NCBI GenBank assembly: GCA_024274855.1
Contig: JAJSAJ010000808.1
Coordinates: 1 to 15,800 of the forward strand
Length of the DNA: 15,800 nt
Direction: 5' to 3'
Source: Planctomycetota bacterium
GTDB taxonomy: Bacteria > Planctomycetota > Planctomycetia > Pirellulales > Pirellulaceae
Shown: positions 1 to 7,428 of the stretch, one piece after another
Numbering within the stretch: the stretch's first letter is position 1
How the letters are laid out: each line of letters opens with the position of its first letter
Program-made: the position numbers and the translations under genes
The notes under the pieces: model-generated
Seen by the model: only the letters and a program-made list of their open reading frames with translations
Database searches by the model: none
What the model was told of the DNA's origin: nothing

Positions 1-114
1 CATCGTGTTAGCACCGGAGTTTTCCCCAACTTCCCACGCGTCCGGTTTACCATTAGTCATTTGGCATTACTCACTTATCATCGACAGAGGCAGCGCATCG
101 GAGTCATACTCTTT

Positions 115-177
115 CCACTGACCACTGACCACTGCCAACTGCCAACTGATAAATGATAAATGATAAATGATAAATGA
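115..177. repeat. Degenerate heptamer tandem array (9 units)
   Basis: Nine consecutive 7-bp units can be read directly: CCACTGA twice, CCACTGC, CAACTGC, CAACTGA, then TAAATGA four times. Adjacent unit types differ at only one to three positions, so the array drifts gradually from a CCACTGA form to a TAAATGA form. The 7-bp period does not fit a protein-coding repeat. Comparable intergenic heptamer arrays are known in some bacteria, notably cyanobacteria. The function is unknown. Confidence 0.9.
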
Positions 178-195
178 TCCTCCACGCACTTTCGC

Positions 196-210
196 CGTGA
201 ACGGTTACGA
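196..210 (+). repeat. Interspersed motif CGTGAACGGTTACGA, copy 1
   Basis: The 15-mer CGTGAACGGTTACGA is identical to the copy at 6700-6714. Shorter versions are ACGGTTACGAA at 657-667 and CCGTGAACGGTAT at 7201-7213. All copies seen are in non-coding spacers. Confidence 0.7.
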
Positions 211-252
211 ATGAACGGATATTCATTGTTCCTATTTCGACGGTTGACTTTT

Positions 253-277
253 GTAGGGTGGGCAGTGCCCACTCTAC
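253..277. repeat. 25-bp palindrome
   Basis: Left arm GTAGGGTGGGCA and right arm TGCCCACTCTAC pair over 12 positions with one mismatch around a single central base. A related fragment, GTAGGGTGGACA, occurs at 13167-13178, and a looser one, TTTGTAGAGTGG, near 13288. These look like copies of a small interspersed palindromic element rather than a terminator, because no T-run follows. Confidence 0.65.
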
Positions 278-426
278 ATCTTGCGCCTCATCAGCGAAGT
301 CAAACAGTCGAACTATTCGGGTGAGGTTTTGCACTTCAGGAAAACGCCTTGAGCAGCGAAGTACTGAAGTATCTACGGACCATCACAGTCCGAGCGGTCG
401 CTGGCATTAGCTTGAGGTCCTGCCGG

Positions 427-505
427 GTTGGGATTGCTGGAAGCGTTCGCGCAGCCCCGCTCGGCGTGGAATATCCAGCAAGAACACGAGCATCTTAATC
501 CCAAC
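427..505. other. Interrupted foldback (two nested inverted repeats)
   Basis: GTTGGGATT (427-435) pairs perfectly with AATCCCAAC (497-505). Just inside, TTGCTGGA (434-441) pairs perfectly with TCCAGCAA (474-481). The right-hand arms are separated by 15 unpaired bases, so transcription would give a two-helix structure with an internal bulge. It could be a structured RNA element or chance. It matches no RNA family I recognise. Confidence 0.4.
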
Positions 506-700
506 GCGGCCAAAACAGCAAGCGGGGACTTGTTCGGCGCGTTTCACGCGTTATGGTGGCCTTGAGGAAACATAACCCTTTGGCCGTCTGGCAAGACCTG
601 TTGAATGCGTGGGATGAGACACCTTGCCCAACGCCTCGGTAACTTCAGGCAGCTAAACGGTTACGAAGAAACTAAGTTTTCGTGTGCGCGTCTTCCATCC

Positions 701-706
701 AAGGAG
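701..706 (+). promoter_or_regulatory. Ribosome binding site that fixes the start at 718
   Basis: AAGGAG lies 11 bases before the ATG at 718. The alternative in-frame GTG at 682 has no such site and would place 12 extra residues before the signal peptide. The ATG is therefore preferred. Confidence 0.75.
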
Positions 707-717
707 CTTTACCGGCA

Positions 718-1824
718 ATGAAGAAAGAAAATGGACTCCGTTTTTTCGAACTCCTGATGACCATTGCCGTCGCTGCGCTTGCCAATTCTTGGGCCGTCGC
801 ACAACCCCCGGATGTCATCCATCAGCCGTATCGACTGGATACGGGCTTGGTTTCCCGGTCAATCTCATTTGAGAACCCAACCGGTGCTCCCGGACAAGGT
901 GGAAAGGCCGCGAGTCATTTGGGGCAAGCGAGGAAGGGAGCGCCGGCCCGGTCTCTCAAGCCGGGCGAAGAAGTCCAATTGGCTGATATCGAGGGTCCCG
1001 GTACGATCCGCCACATCTGGATAACGACGGCCCGCGATCCGGCGGCTCAGCGAGCCTTGGTGATTCGTGCCTGGTGGGACGGTCAAGAGCATCCTTCCAT
1101 CGAGTGTCCGATCGGTGATTTTTTCGGATTCGCTCACGGGAAAATCCAACCTTACCAATCAGCCGTTCATTCCGTCGGAAGCACGGGCGGAAGGAATATC
1201 TGGCTACCGATGCCGTTCGCAAGAAGAGCTCGCCTGACAATTGCCAATGACGGCAACAAGCCGGTCCCTCTCTACTACCAAATTGGCTATACAGTTGGTG
1301 ATCAACATGCGAACGACGTCGGCAGATTGCATGTGCTCTTCCGTCGCGAGAATCCGACAACCAAGAAGAAGGATTTCGAGTTGTTACCCGTGCGAAAGAA
1401 CAAGGGGCGTTTTATCGGCTCAATCATCGGTATCCGGAACCTGCATCCCGACCAGTGGTGGGGCGAGGGCGAGATCAAAGTCTATATGGACGGCGATAGC
1501 GATTTTCCGACGATCTGCGGTACGGGCAGCGAGGACTATGTGGGCCTTGCGTGGGGCATCCAACAAACGCCATTTCTGTATAACGGCTGCAGTCTGAACA
1601 AGAACAATTTCGTCTCGATGTATCGTTGGCACCTGCCCGATCCCATCATGTGGAAAGAGCAGGCCAGAATTACGATCCAACAGATTGCATACAAGAAGGG
1701 GTTGGTCGAAACCACGGATGACTGGAGCTGTGCGACTTTTTGGTACGAGCCGGTGCCGAGTGCCCCGTTGCCGAAAATGCCTGGAGTGAAAGCGAGAACG
1801 GCCGACATCTGGCCGGGCAAGTAG
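718..1824 (+). CDS. Secreted DUF2961/GH172-type glycoside hydrolase
   Basis: This 368-residue protein looks like DUF2961, a family now classed as GH172. Characterised members hydrolyse or rearrange fructofuranosides and arabinofuranosides. Residues 1-29 (MKKENG..., a hydrophobic core, then WAVAQ) form a signal peptide, so it should act outside the cytoplasm. The family-like core includes GPGTIRHIWIT, the ECPIGDFFGFAHG segment, WWGEGEIKVYMDGD (from W247) and GTGSEDY (E272). The acidic clusters E250/E252 and E272 are where I expect the catalytic glutamates, but I have not aligned them. Length is normal for a single-domain member. It is transcribed alone and converges on the next gene with 29 bp between stops. 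The actual substrate cannot be read from sequence. Confidence 0.85.
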   Translation: MKKENGLRFFELLMTIAVAALANSWAVAQPPDVIHQPYRLDTGLVSRSISFENPTGAPGQGGKAASHLGQARKGAPARSLKPGEEVQLADIEGPGTIRHIWITTARDPAAQRALVIRAWWDGQEHPSIECPIGDFFGFAHGKIQPYQSAVHSVGSTGGRNIWLPMPFARRARLTIANDGNKPVPLYYQIGYTVGDQHANDVGRLHVLFRRENPTTKKKDFELLPVRKNKGRFIGSIIGIRNLHPDQWWGEGEIKVYMDGDSDFPTICGTGSEDYVGLAWGIQQTPFLYNGCSLNKNNFVSMYRWHLPDPIMWKEQARITIQQIAYKKGLVETTDDWSCATFWYEPVPSAPLPKMPGVKARTADIWPGK

Positions 1825-1853
1825 GCTGCCCAGCCCCGAGTTCCTGTCTGTCT

Positions 1854-3974
1854 TTACGGTTGCAGTTTGGCAAGCTCCTGCTTGGCGTGCTCGACCAGCG
1901 GGCTCCCTGGATATTCGGTCAGCAAACACCGATAGGCTGCGACAGCTCGGTCCTTGTGACCGAGCTGTTGTTCGGCCTCAGCCTGGACCATCACCAGACG
2001 ATCGGCATAGGGTGACCGGGGCGTGACGGTCAGCAGGTCACCGGCAACGGCGATTGCGATTTTCGGTTTCTTCCGGGCGATCCAATACCGGGCCAGCAAG
2101 ATGGACAGATAGCCTTCGGCCTTGTCGGCAGGAAAGTCGCGTTGCCACCGACTCAACGTTTCCCACGCGCGCACCAAGTCCTTGTCTCGCAGAAACGCTT
2201 CCGTACTGCGGCTCAGGGCGCCCCGCTGTGCATTCTTTTGGACTGAACGAAGACCGAGCGTTCGTTGCTCTGCGGCTTTTCGGTAATTGGCCCGAGCTTG
2301 TTCGGCGTCACTCTGACGCGCGTACCAATCCCCCCAAAGTCGGTAAAGCTTGCCGGCATCTGGCCCCGTAACAGGTTGCAGGAAGCGCTCGGCAAACTTG
2401 AGATATTCAGACGCCTGTTGGGATTGTAACAACTCGTTCAATAGGAGATCAGCCGCCTCCAACGCACAGAGGGCGCGCCAAGTACCGCGCTGAATTGTCT
2501 TTCCGGCCTGTTTCCATAGGTCGAACGCTTCTTCGGCGGCCTGCAGCCGCACGCGTGCCACGGGGCCCAGCAGTTGAACAAGCTGCCATCGGACCGCGTC
2601 GTCCGTGGCATGGGCATCTTGGTCGAACGCTGTTTTTCCAGCTTCTAATGCCTGAGCCCACTCATAACGTTGGCATCGAAGACGAACTAACTGCAACAGG
2701 CTCAGGCTGTCGAGTAGAGCGGGATCGTAGGTGTCGACAACCGGAAGATAATCATCCAGGCTATCGCCCGGTTGCTTGTATGTACCCGAAGCAGGACGCT
2801 TGATCCATACGCGACTGGCTATCTGGTGAATCTTACCGCGCAATTTCACGTGCAAGGTAATACGGTATTCGCCCGGATGCAAATAGATGTGTGTCGGAAC
2901 CGCCTGCTGGCTTGTTTGCCCATCGCCAAATGACCATAGGTACTTTCCCGTTTGCATGACCGAGTCGAGCACTGCACGAAACTGCACACGAACGGCCCAT
3001 GCATCGCTCGCTTCAATGGGCGCATCTCCTTGCACGACAAGTCTAAAATCAGCCATAGGCCCTTTGTGATGCTGTTCGAGGCCTGTCAGGGGAAGATGCA
3101 GGACGTTCCCGTCGCCAAACGCCTTGGGAGGAATCGGCGTGATCCGAGTCGATTTATCGGCACCGGGCAGTCTCCAGGCGGCAACCGCACAGGTATCTTT
3201 GCCACCGGCCGCATGCCAATACTCGAATCGATGCTGGCCCGCCTTCAGTTGGGCCTTGCCCTCGAATCGCGCACGGCCAACAGGCCGATGCCTGCCCGGC
3301 TGGGCCACAACAAGTTTTCCATCAATCAGCAAGAAACTGCAGTCCTGACTCGATGTAAAGAACGCGTACATGCCTCCCTGACGCACCGTCAGCATAGCCT
3401 TGTAACGACTCAAATACGGAGCCGGCTCGACGTCGAACGGATTCGAACGTTGAAAAACCCTGGCAACGTAACCGGCCCCAATCGGTTTGGCCATCTTGAA
3501 CGCATTCCGCACGGAATCCAGGCGTTGCAGATCGCACGTTTTCCATTCTCGCGTCTCCAGCAACAGGCCGGATGTCGCGGTCCAGGACGGGGATGATTGG
3601 GCCGGCGGGCCGGTTCCATAGTAGATTTGGTAGTTTTTAGTACCCATCTTGGGCTGGAATGCAATACGGCAGAAGTCGCCGGGTCCAATTTGCAGAACGC
3701 GATAGGGCATCGGTTGGCTCAGTGCATAAACAGACAGGGCAGGGTTTTCGGGGCGCAAAGCACCATGCGTATAAAACTCGCTAACCACCACATCAACTGA
3801 GTCCGTACGTGCGGTATTCACGACGGCATGCCGTCGAAATGCGAGCGCGGGATCCTGCCACGCTCGGCGTTCCGCGCCGACAAGCGGTGCAGCCACGGCA
3901 GCGACTAGCCACGAAAGAGTGAGAATTCGCTTCAGAAAGGGGAAACATCGCTTAAGTCGCCGAGCAAATCGCAT
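1854..3974 (-). CDS. Secreted PA14-like / PKD / TPR protein
   Basis: This is a 706-residue protein. I chose the ATG at 3974 because it begins a typical signal sequence (basic MRFARRLKRC, then a hydrophobic stretch ending near VGAE at residue 35). Starting at 4058 would overlap the divergent moxR gene. Residues about 165-280 resemble a PA14-type carbohydrate-binding beta barrel (GMYAFFTSSQDCSFLLIDG, then RFEYWHAAGG). Residues about 320-392 form a PKD domain with the hallmark YLWSFGDG near residue 345 and HIYLHPGEYRITL. The C-terminal half (about 430-706) is helical with TPR-like pairs, including the final DRAVAAYRCLLTEYPGSPLVEHA. It is probably an exported or envelope scaffold or carbohydrate-binding protein. 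No enzymatic domain is visible. It shares a 53-bp divergent promoter region with moxR. Confidence 0.8.
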   Translation of the reverse strand: MRFARRLKRCFPFLKRILTLSWLVAAVAAPLVGAERRAWQDPALAFRRHAVVNTARTDSVDVVVSEFYTHGALRPENPALSVYALSQPMPYRVLQIGPGDFCRIAFQPKMGTKNYQIYYGTGPPAQSSPSWTATSGLLLETREWKTCDLQRLDSVRNAFKMAKPIGAGYVARVFQRSNPFDVEPAPYLSRYKAMLTVRQGGMYAFFTSSQDCSFLLIDGKLVVAQPGRHRPVGRARFEGKAQLKAGQHRFEYWHAAGGKDTCAVAAWRLPGADKSTRITPIPPKAFGDGNVLHLPLTGLEQHHKGPMADFRLVVQGDAPIEASDAWAVRVQFRAVLDSVMQTGKYLWSFGDGQTSQQAVPTHIYLHPGEYRITLHVKLRGKIHQIASRVWIKRPASGTYKQPGDSLDDYLPVVDTYDPALLDSLSLLQLVRLRCQRYEWAQALEAGKTAFDQDAHATDDAVRWQLVQLLGPVARVRLQAAEEAFDLWKQAGKTIQRGTWRALCALEAADLLLNELLQSQQASEYLKFAERFLQPVTGPDAGKLYRLWGDWYARQSDAEQARANYRKAAEQRTLGLRSVQKNAQRGALSRSTEAFLRDKDLVRAWETLSRWQRDFPADKAEGYLSILLARYWIARKKPKIAIAVAGDLLTVTPRSPYADRLVMVQAEAEQQLGHKDRAVAAYRCLLTEYPGSPLVEHAKQELAKLQP

Positions 3975-4027
3975 TAGAATTACTACCTGTACGATCGGTT
4001 GTTTTTCGCTTTCCCGGAGCACCGTCC
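3975..4027. promoter_or_regulatory. Divergent promoter region, PA14/PKD gene and moxR
   Basis: Only 53 bases separate the two divergent start codons, so both promoters must lie here or overlap the coding starts. GGAG at 4016-4019, eight bases before the ATG at 4028, is a good ribosome binding site for moxR. I could not assign clear -35/-10 pairs. Confidence 0.5.
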
Positions 4028-5242
4028 ATGCCGACTTCCGGACAAGACCCGTTGTCATCGTTGAGTCCCGAGCAAGCCATCCAACGTGTAGCCAAGGCCC
4101 GAGATGCGTTGGTCGCGGAAGTCCATCGAGTCATCGTCGGTCAGGACGAAATGATCGAACAAATGTTGATCGCCTTGTTCGCTCGCGGCCACTGCCTGAC
4201 CATCGGTGTGCCCGGATTGGCAAAGACACTGACCGTGTCTACTCTGGCCCATGCGCTGCACTTGAAGTTCAGCCGCATTCAGTTTACCCCGGACTTGATG
4301 CCGAGTGATATCACGGGCACGGAAATAATCGAAGAGGACCAGGCGACCGGGCGCCGTTCATTTCGCTTTGTTCAGGGGCCGATCTTCTCGAACATCGTGC
4401 TGGCAGACGAAATAAACCGAACGCCGCCCAAGACTCAGTCCGCATTGTTGCAGGCCATGCAGGAATATCAGGTCACTGCGGGCGGAAATACGTATGACCT
4501 GGAAATGCCGTTCTTCGTCATGGCAACCCAAAACCCGATCGAGCAAGAGGGAACGTACCCGTTGCCCGAGGCCCAATTGGATCGGTTCATGCTGTCGATC
4601 CACATTGGGTATCCCAGTCGCGACGAGTAGCGTCAAATCGTGCTGGCAACCACCAAGCACGAGCTTCCGGAAATCCATCCGGTCTTGCGTGCGCGGGATA
4701 TTCTCTGGATTCAACAACTGGTGCGGCAGCTCCCGGCAACTGAACACATGATCGATTACGCCGTTGATCTGGCTCGTGCAACACGGCCCGAAGACGTGGC
4801 CGCTCCGGAATTCGTCAAGAACTGGCTGGCCTGGGGAGCCGGTCCGCGTGCCGCTCAGTACTTAGTTCTGGGAGGCAAGGCACGAGCCCTGCTCAAAGGC
4901 CGATATGCGGTTGGAGCCGAGGACATTCGCGCCGTGGCACTTCCGGTCCTCCGCCACCGTATCTTCACCAACTTCAATGCCGATGCCGAAGGTATCAACG
5001 CCGATGCGGTTGTTCAGAAGCTGATCGAGTCGGTAAAGGAACCGGGGTACGGCGAACCGAGTATCGCACCGGCAAGAAGCCACACTGGGCCGTCGCAGCC
5101 CCAGCAGGGAACTGCTCCGCCATCTTCCCAAGGACCACCAACTCCCCCCCCCCCTCCACCTCCCGCTGGTGAGAAGGACCGCGGACATTCGTCGCCAGCG
5201 TGGCCACCCGATTTTTCCGACAAACGCAAAGAGAAGAATTAA
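4028..5242 (+). pseudogene. moxR: MoxR-family AAA+ ATPase, interrupted by in-frame TAG
   Basis: The frame encodes a MoxR AAA+ ATPase of 404 codons with one internal TAG at 4628-4630 (codon 201). Before it are Walker A GVPGLAKT (60-67), Walker B IVLADE (123-128) and sensor-1 ATQNPIEQEGTYPLPE (166-181). After it, in the same frame, are RQIVLATTKHELPEIHP and the lid domain (GGKARALLKGRYAVGAEDIR, then LPVLRHRIFTNF). The family normally has Glu after YPSRDE, so TAG fits a single GAG-to-TAG change. MoxR proteins act as chaperone-like ATPases in maturation of metalloenzymes or surface complexes, often beside DUF58 and VWA genes, which are absent here. The tail from about residue 345 is Pro-rich with an 11-C run. 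This may be a real nonsense mutation or a sequence error. A restart at GTG 4640 would give only the lid half. Confidence 0.85.
5144..5154 (+). repeat. Poly-C tract of 11 in the moxR 3' end
   Basis: Eleven consecutive C residues encode part of a polyproline run (seven Pro in total) in the C-terminal tail. Such runs are prone to replication slippage and sequencing error. A length change would alter the last 29 or so residues only. Confidence 0.9.
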
Positions 5243-5253
5243 GGACTGTTGCC

Positions 5254-6552
5254 ATGTCATTGGAATTGCGGAAACGTCTGTTTGCCGAATTTGATTCCCA
5301 GATGCTGGTTGATCCCCACACACATATCAACCCACACACGCCTGCCTCGACAACCCTGGCGGACATTCTCGGTTATCATTACTACACTGAATTGGCGCAT
5401 TCGGCTGGAATGGACAAACAGCAAATCGAACAGGATGGGCTGGAACCGCAGGAGAAAGTCCGCCGTTTGATGGCCAATCTGGCTCCGCTGAATAACACGA
5501 TTCAGTACAGCTGGTTCGTCGAAATGGTCAGCGAGTTCTTTGGCGTGCCTAGTGAGAGCGTGACTGCGGACAACTGGGAAACCCTGTATGACGTCTCCTC
5601 TCGGAAAATGAGCCAATCCGACTGGGCCCAGCAGGTTCTTCGCAAGAGCAAGCTGGAAGCTGTTTTTCTGACCAATGATTTCGATGATCCGCTCGAAGGG
5701 TGGGATACATCGGTCTATGTGCCTTGCTTGCGTACGGACGATCTGGTCTTCAGGCTATCGGACGGCAATCTGCGAGGCCGTTTAGAAGCAGCCACGGACT
5801 TGTCGATAACCGATGTCGGCACGTTAGAGCAGGCAATTGGTGCACGATTTGAGCATTTCGTTCGCAATAATGCGCGTGCATGTGCGATTTCCTTGCCTCC
5901 CAGTTTCGAACCGACCCGAGTGTCGGAAGGACGAGCCGCGACGGCGTGGACGCACATCTGTCAAGAAGGCGAAAGTGCGGACTCGCGACACCACCGAGCG
6001 TTGGGGCAGTTCGTCTTCTGGCGAATTACCGAGCTATGTGCCGATTTCCACCTTCCATTTGACTTGATGATCGGCGTCAATCGGGGTGTCTACGCCGATG
6101 GAGTTTTTCAGGGGCGCGACCTCTATGACAGCCGTGTATCACTGATTCAGTACGAAGAGCTCTTCAACGCATTCCCTCAGGTCACGTTTCCCGTATCCGT
6201 TCTGGCAAGCGTGACGAACCAGGAATTGGCCAGTTTCGCATGGATCTTTCCGAATGTCGTGACCAATGGGCACTGGTGGTATTCCAACACGCCGTCGTTC
6301 ATTGAACGGGATGCCGCCGCAAGACTGGAGGCTGTGCCCCGCTCGAAGCAAATCGGCTATTACAGCGACATGTACAAGCTGGAGTTTGGTTTGCCTAAAT
6401 TCCGTATGTACAAGCGAGTCCTGGCCAAGGTCCTGGCCGAGCGTTTTGTGCTGGATCGCGGTTGGTCTGAAAGCCAGGCAATTCAACTCGGAACGGAACT
6501 GTTGCGAGGCAACGTCGATCGCATATTCGGGCGCGAAGCGACCAGCGACTGA
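5254..6552 (+). CDS. Uronate isomerase-like amidohydrolase
   Basis: This 432-residue protein resembles the uronate (glucuronate) isomerase branch of the amidohydrolase superfamily, which interconverts hexuronates and ketouronates in the cytoplasm. The N-terminus has the metal-binding HxH in LVDPHTHIN (H22, H24). The C-terminus has YYSDMYKLEFGLPKFRMYKRVL, comparable to the UxaC segment SDSRxFxSxxRHxxFRRxL. UxaC is usually about 470 residues, so this is a slightly short, divergent member, and another amidohydrolase activity is possible. I chose the ATG at 5254 because AAGGA at 5241-5245 lies eight bases upstream. The ATG at 5200 would overlap moxR. The gene follows moxR by 11 bp and is probably cotranscribed. 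No signal peptide is present. Confidence 0.65.
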   Translation: MSLELRKRLFAEFDSQMLVDPHTHINPHTPASTTLADILGYHYYTELAHSAGMDKQQIEQDGLEPQEKVRRLMANLAPLNNTIQYSWFVEMVSEFFGVPSESVTADNWETLYDVSSRKMSQSDWAQQVLRKSKLEAVFLTNDFDDPLEGWDTSVYVPCLRTDDLVFRLSDGNLRGRLEAATDLSITDVGTLEQAIGARFEHFVRNNARACAISLPPSFEPTRVSEGRAATAWTHICQEGESADSRHHRALGQFVFWRITELCADFHLPFDLMIGVNRGVYADGVFQGRDLYDSRVSLIQYEELFNAFPQVTFPVSVLASVTNQELASFAWIFPNVVTNGHWWYSNTPSFIERDAAARLEAVPRSKQIGYYSDMYKLEFGLPKFRMYKRVLAKVLAERFVLDRGWSESQAIQLGTELLRGNVDRIFGREATSD

Positions 6553-6595
6553 ACACGCCGACTGCAAAGAAATGACGTAGCCGCTCACGCCGCTG

Positions 6596-6672
6596 AGGTC
6601 TGACGCAATTTTCGGCGGAGAAAGCGTTTCTTTACGCGAACCCATTTTGTCGCCGAAAATGGGTCTGACCCC
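6596..6672. repeat. GGTCTGAC-bounded palindromic element
   Basis: GGTCTGAC occurs at 6597-6604 and again at 6662-6669 as direct copies. Between them ATTTTCGGCG (6608-6617) pairs perfectly with CGCCGAAAAT (6651-6660). A nested perfect 9-bp stem, ACCCATTTT (6640-6648) with AAAATGGGT (6656-6664), encloses a 7-base loop. The two inverted repeats share bases, so alternative folds are possible. The pattern resembles the GGGTC(A/T)GACCC-type ends seen near REP-associated tyrosine transposases. No transposase gene is present. It may double as a 3' structure for the isomerase transcript. Confidence 0.6.
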
Positions 6673-6699
6673 TTGGAAGCGAACCGGCGGCCTACATTC

Positions 6700-6714
6700 C
6701 GTGAACGGTTACGA
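6700..6714 (+). repeat. Interspersed motif CGTGAACGGTTACGA, copy 2
   Basis: This is identical over 15 bases to the copy at 196-210 and lies just before the hairpin at 6721-6749. Confidence 0.7.
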
Positions 6715-6720
6715 AATGAC

Positions 6721-6749
6721 CGTACGATGGCCTTTCAGGCCGTCGTACG
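6721..6749. repeat. Near-perfect 13-bp hairpin
   Basis: CGTACGATGGCCT (6721-6733) pairs with AGGCCGTCGTACG (6737-6749) around the loop TTC, with a single T/G wobble position. No T-run follows, so it is more likely a REP-type element than an intrinsic terminator. Confidence 0.75.
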
Positions 6750-6883
6750 CGCTGAGTGCCGAGTTTCTATACTGCTCCCGGTCAAGTTTGAGACATTTTG
6801 CCTCGACCCGAAGTACAATCGAAGAAAGGTAACTGTTTGGGATTCGCCAATCAATAACTGTCGCACTTTTCCGCGTACAGACC

Positions 6884-6904
6884 CCCATGGGCTCGTCCCA
6901 TGGG
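6884..6904. repeat. CCCATGGG double palindrome
   Basis: Two copies of the self-complementary octamer CCCATGGG (6884-6891 and 6897-6904) are separated by CTCGT. They form an 8-bp hairpin with a 5-base loop. Confidence 0.65.
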
Positions 6905-7012
6905 TGAATCAGTCTCGCAGCTAAAGGAGGGTCGCCGCACGAACGCCCCCCAGTAAACGCGACAACAATTGATCTGCCGGTCCTTAGCCGTCTGGCAGCG
7001 TTCTGGGATTTC

Positions 7013-7112
7013 TCTCAGAACCCGGAGATGCAGGTTTCCCGGGAGGGCGAAGCTTCCGCTGAGCCGCTTGTTTTGTTGGCCCGAACGGCTCGGCAGGAGC
7101 CTCGCCCTCCCG
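7013..7112. repeat. REP-like long palindromic repeat, copy 1
   Basis: The core is a 27-base arm at 7040-7066 (CGGGAGGGCGAAGCTTCCGC...) pairing with 7086-7112. Four mismatches are seen, all transitions, and the loop is 19 bases. A second copy with the same core and similar upstream flank (AGAACCCGGAGATGCA here, AGAAACCCGGAGAAGCA there) lies at 8757-8857. The shared flank shows the mobile or amplified unit is longer than the hairpin. Translation of the repeat gives the low-complexity string EGEASAEP, which explains spurious ORFs across it. Confidence 0.85.
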
Positions 7113-7399
7113 CTGAGTCGATCACTTGCCATCCGGCTAAAGTGTTACGAAAAAAGAAGTTACCAATAGGGCCTGCAATCCGAGTTGGTGTCATCTCCGG
7201 CCGTGAACGGTATATCTTCAGGATCCCGAACAGGCAACGTCCCAAATCACGGTTCGGACCCGGAAAACCGACGTTTTTTTGCTGGAACGGCCGTTTTTTC
7301 TCGATTTCTCAAGAAAGAGTGAACCTTCTTGTCGAGTGAACGTCTTAGTAACAATAGACGATTCTGCGGCCTGGACGGCAGGGAGTGCCGGTCGACGGC

Positions 7400-7428
7400 G
7401 GGCAAACGTTTCGAGAAAGTGTTTGCCC
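7400..7428. other. Hairpin GGGCAAAC/GTTTGCCC
   Basis: This is a perfect 8-bp stem (7400-7407 with 7421-7428) with a 13-base loop. It is followed by AAATGCTTG, with no T-run. The role is unknown. Confidence 0.45.

Larger units (their letters stand above)
1..717. other. Gene-free leader region with repeats
   Basis: I see no convincing gene here. Short open frames exist on the minus strand but run through the heptamer array and have no family resemblance. The stretch holds a 7-bp periodic array (115-177), a copy of the CGTGAACGGTTACGA-type motif (196-210), a near-perfect 12-bp-arm palindrome (253-277), an interrupted foldback (427-505) and a partial copy of the ACGGTTACGAA motif (657-667). The last 17 bases before 718 carry the ribosome binding site of the downstream gene. 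Confidence 0.6.

Noticed and set aside
115..177. CRISPR array
   Set aside because: The units are 7 bp and contiguous, with no spacers of constant length and no cas genes.
2952..3596. 214-residue plus-strand open frame
   Set aside because: It is antisense to the PA14/PKD gene, has no good ribosome binding site and no recognisable domain.
4628..4630. TAG read as pyrrolysine or programmed readthrough
   Set aside because: MoxR proteins have no pyrrolysine. The site is a normal Glu position, and no readthrough signal or suppressor tRNA is visible. A point change or an error is simpler.
7250..7280. Intrinsic terminator (CGGTT/AACCG stem then a 7-T run)
   Set aside because: The stem is only 5 bp with a long loop, and no gene ends nearby on the plus strand. 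Too weak to annotate.
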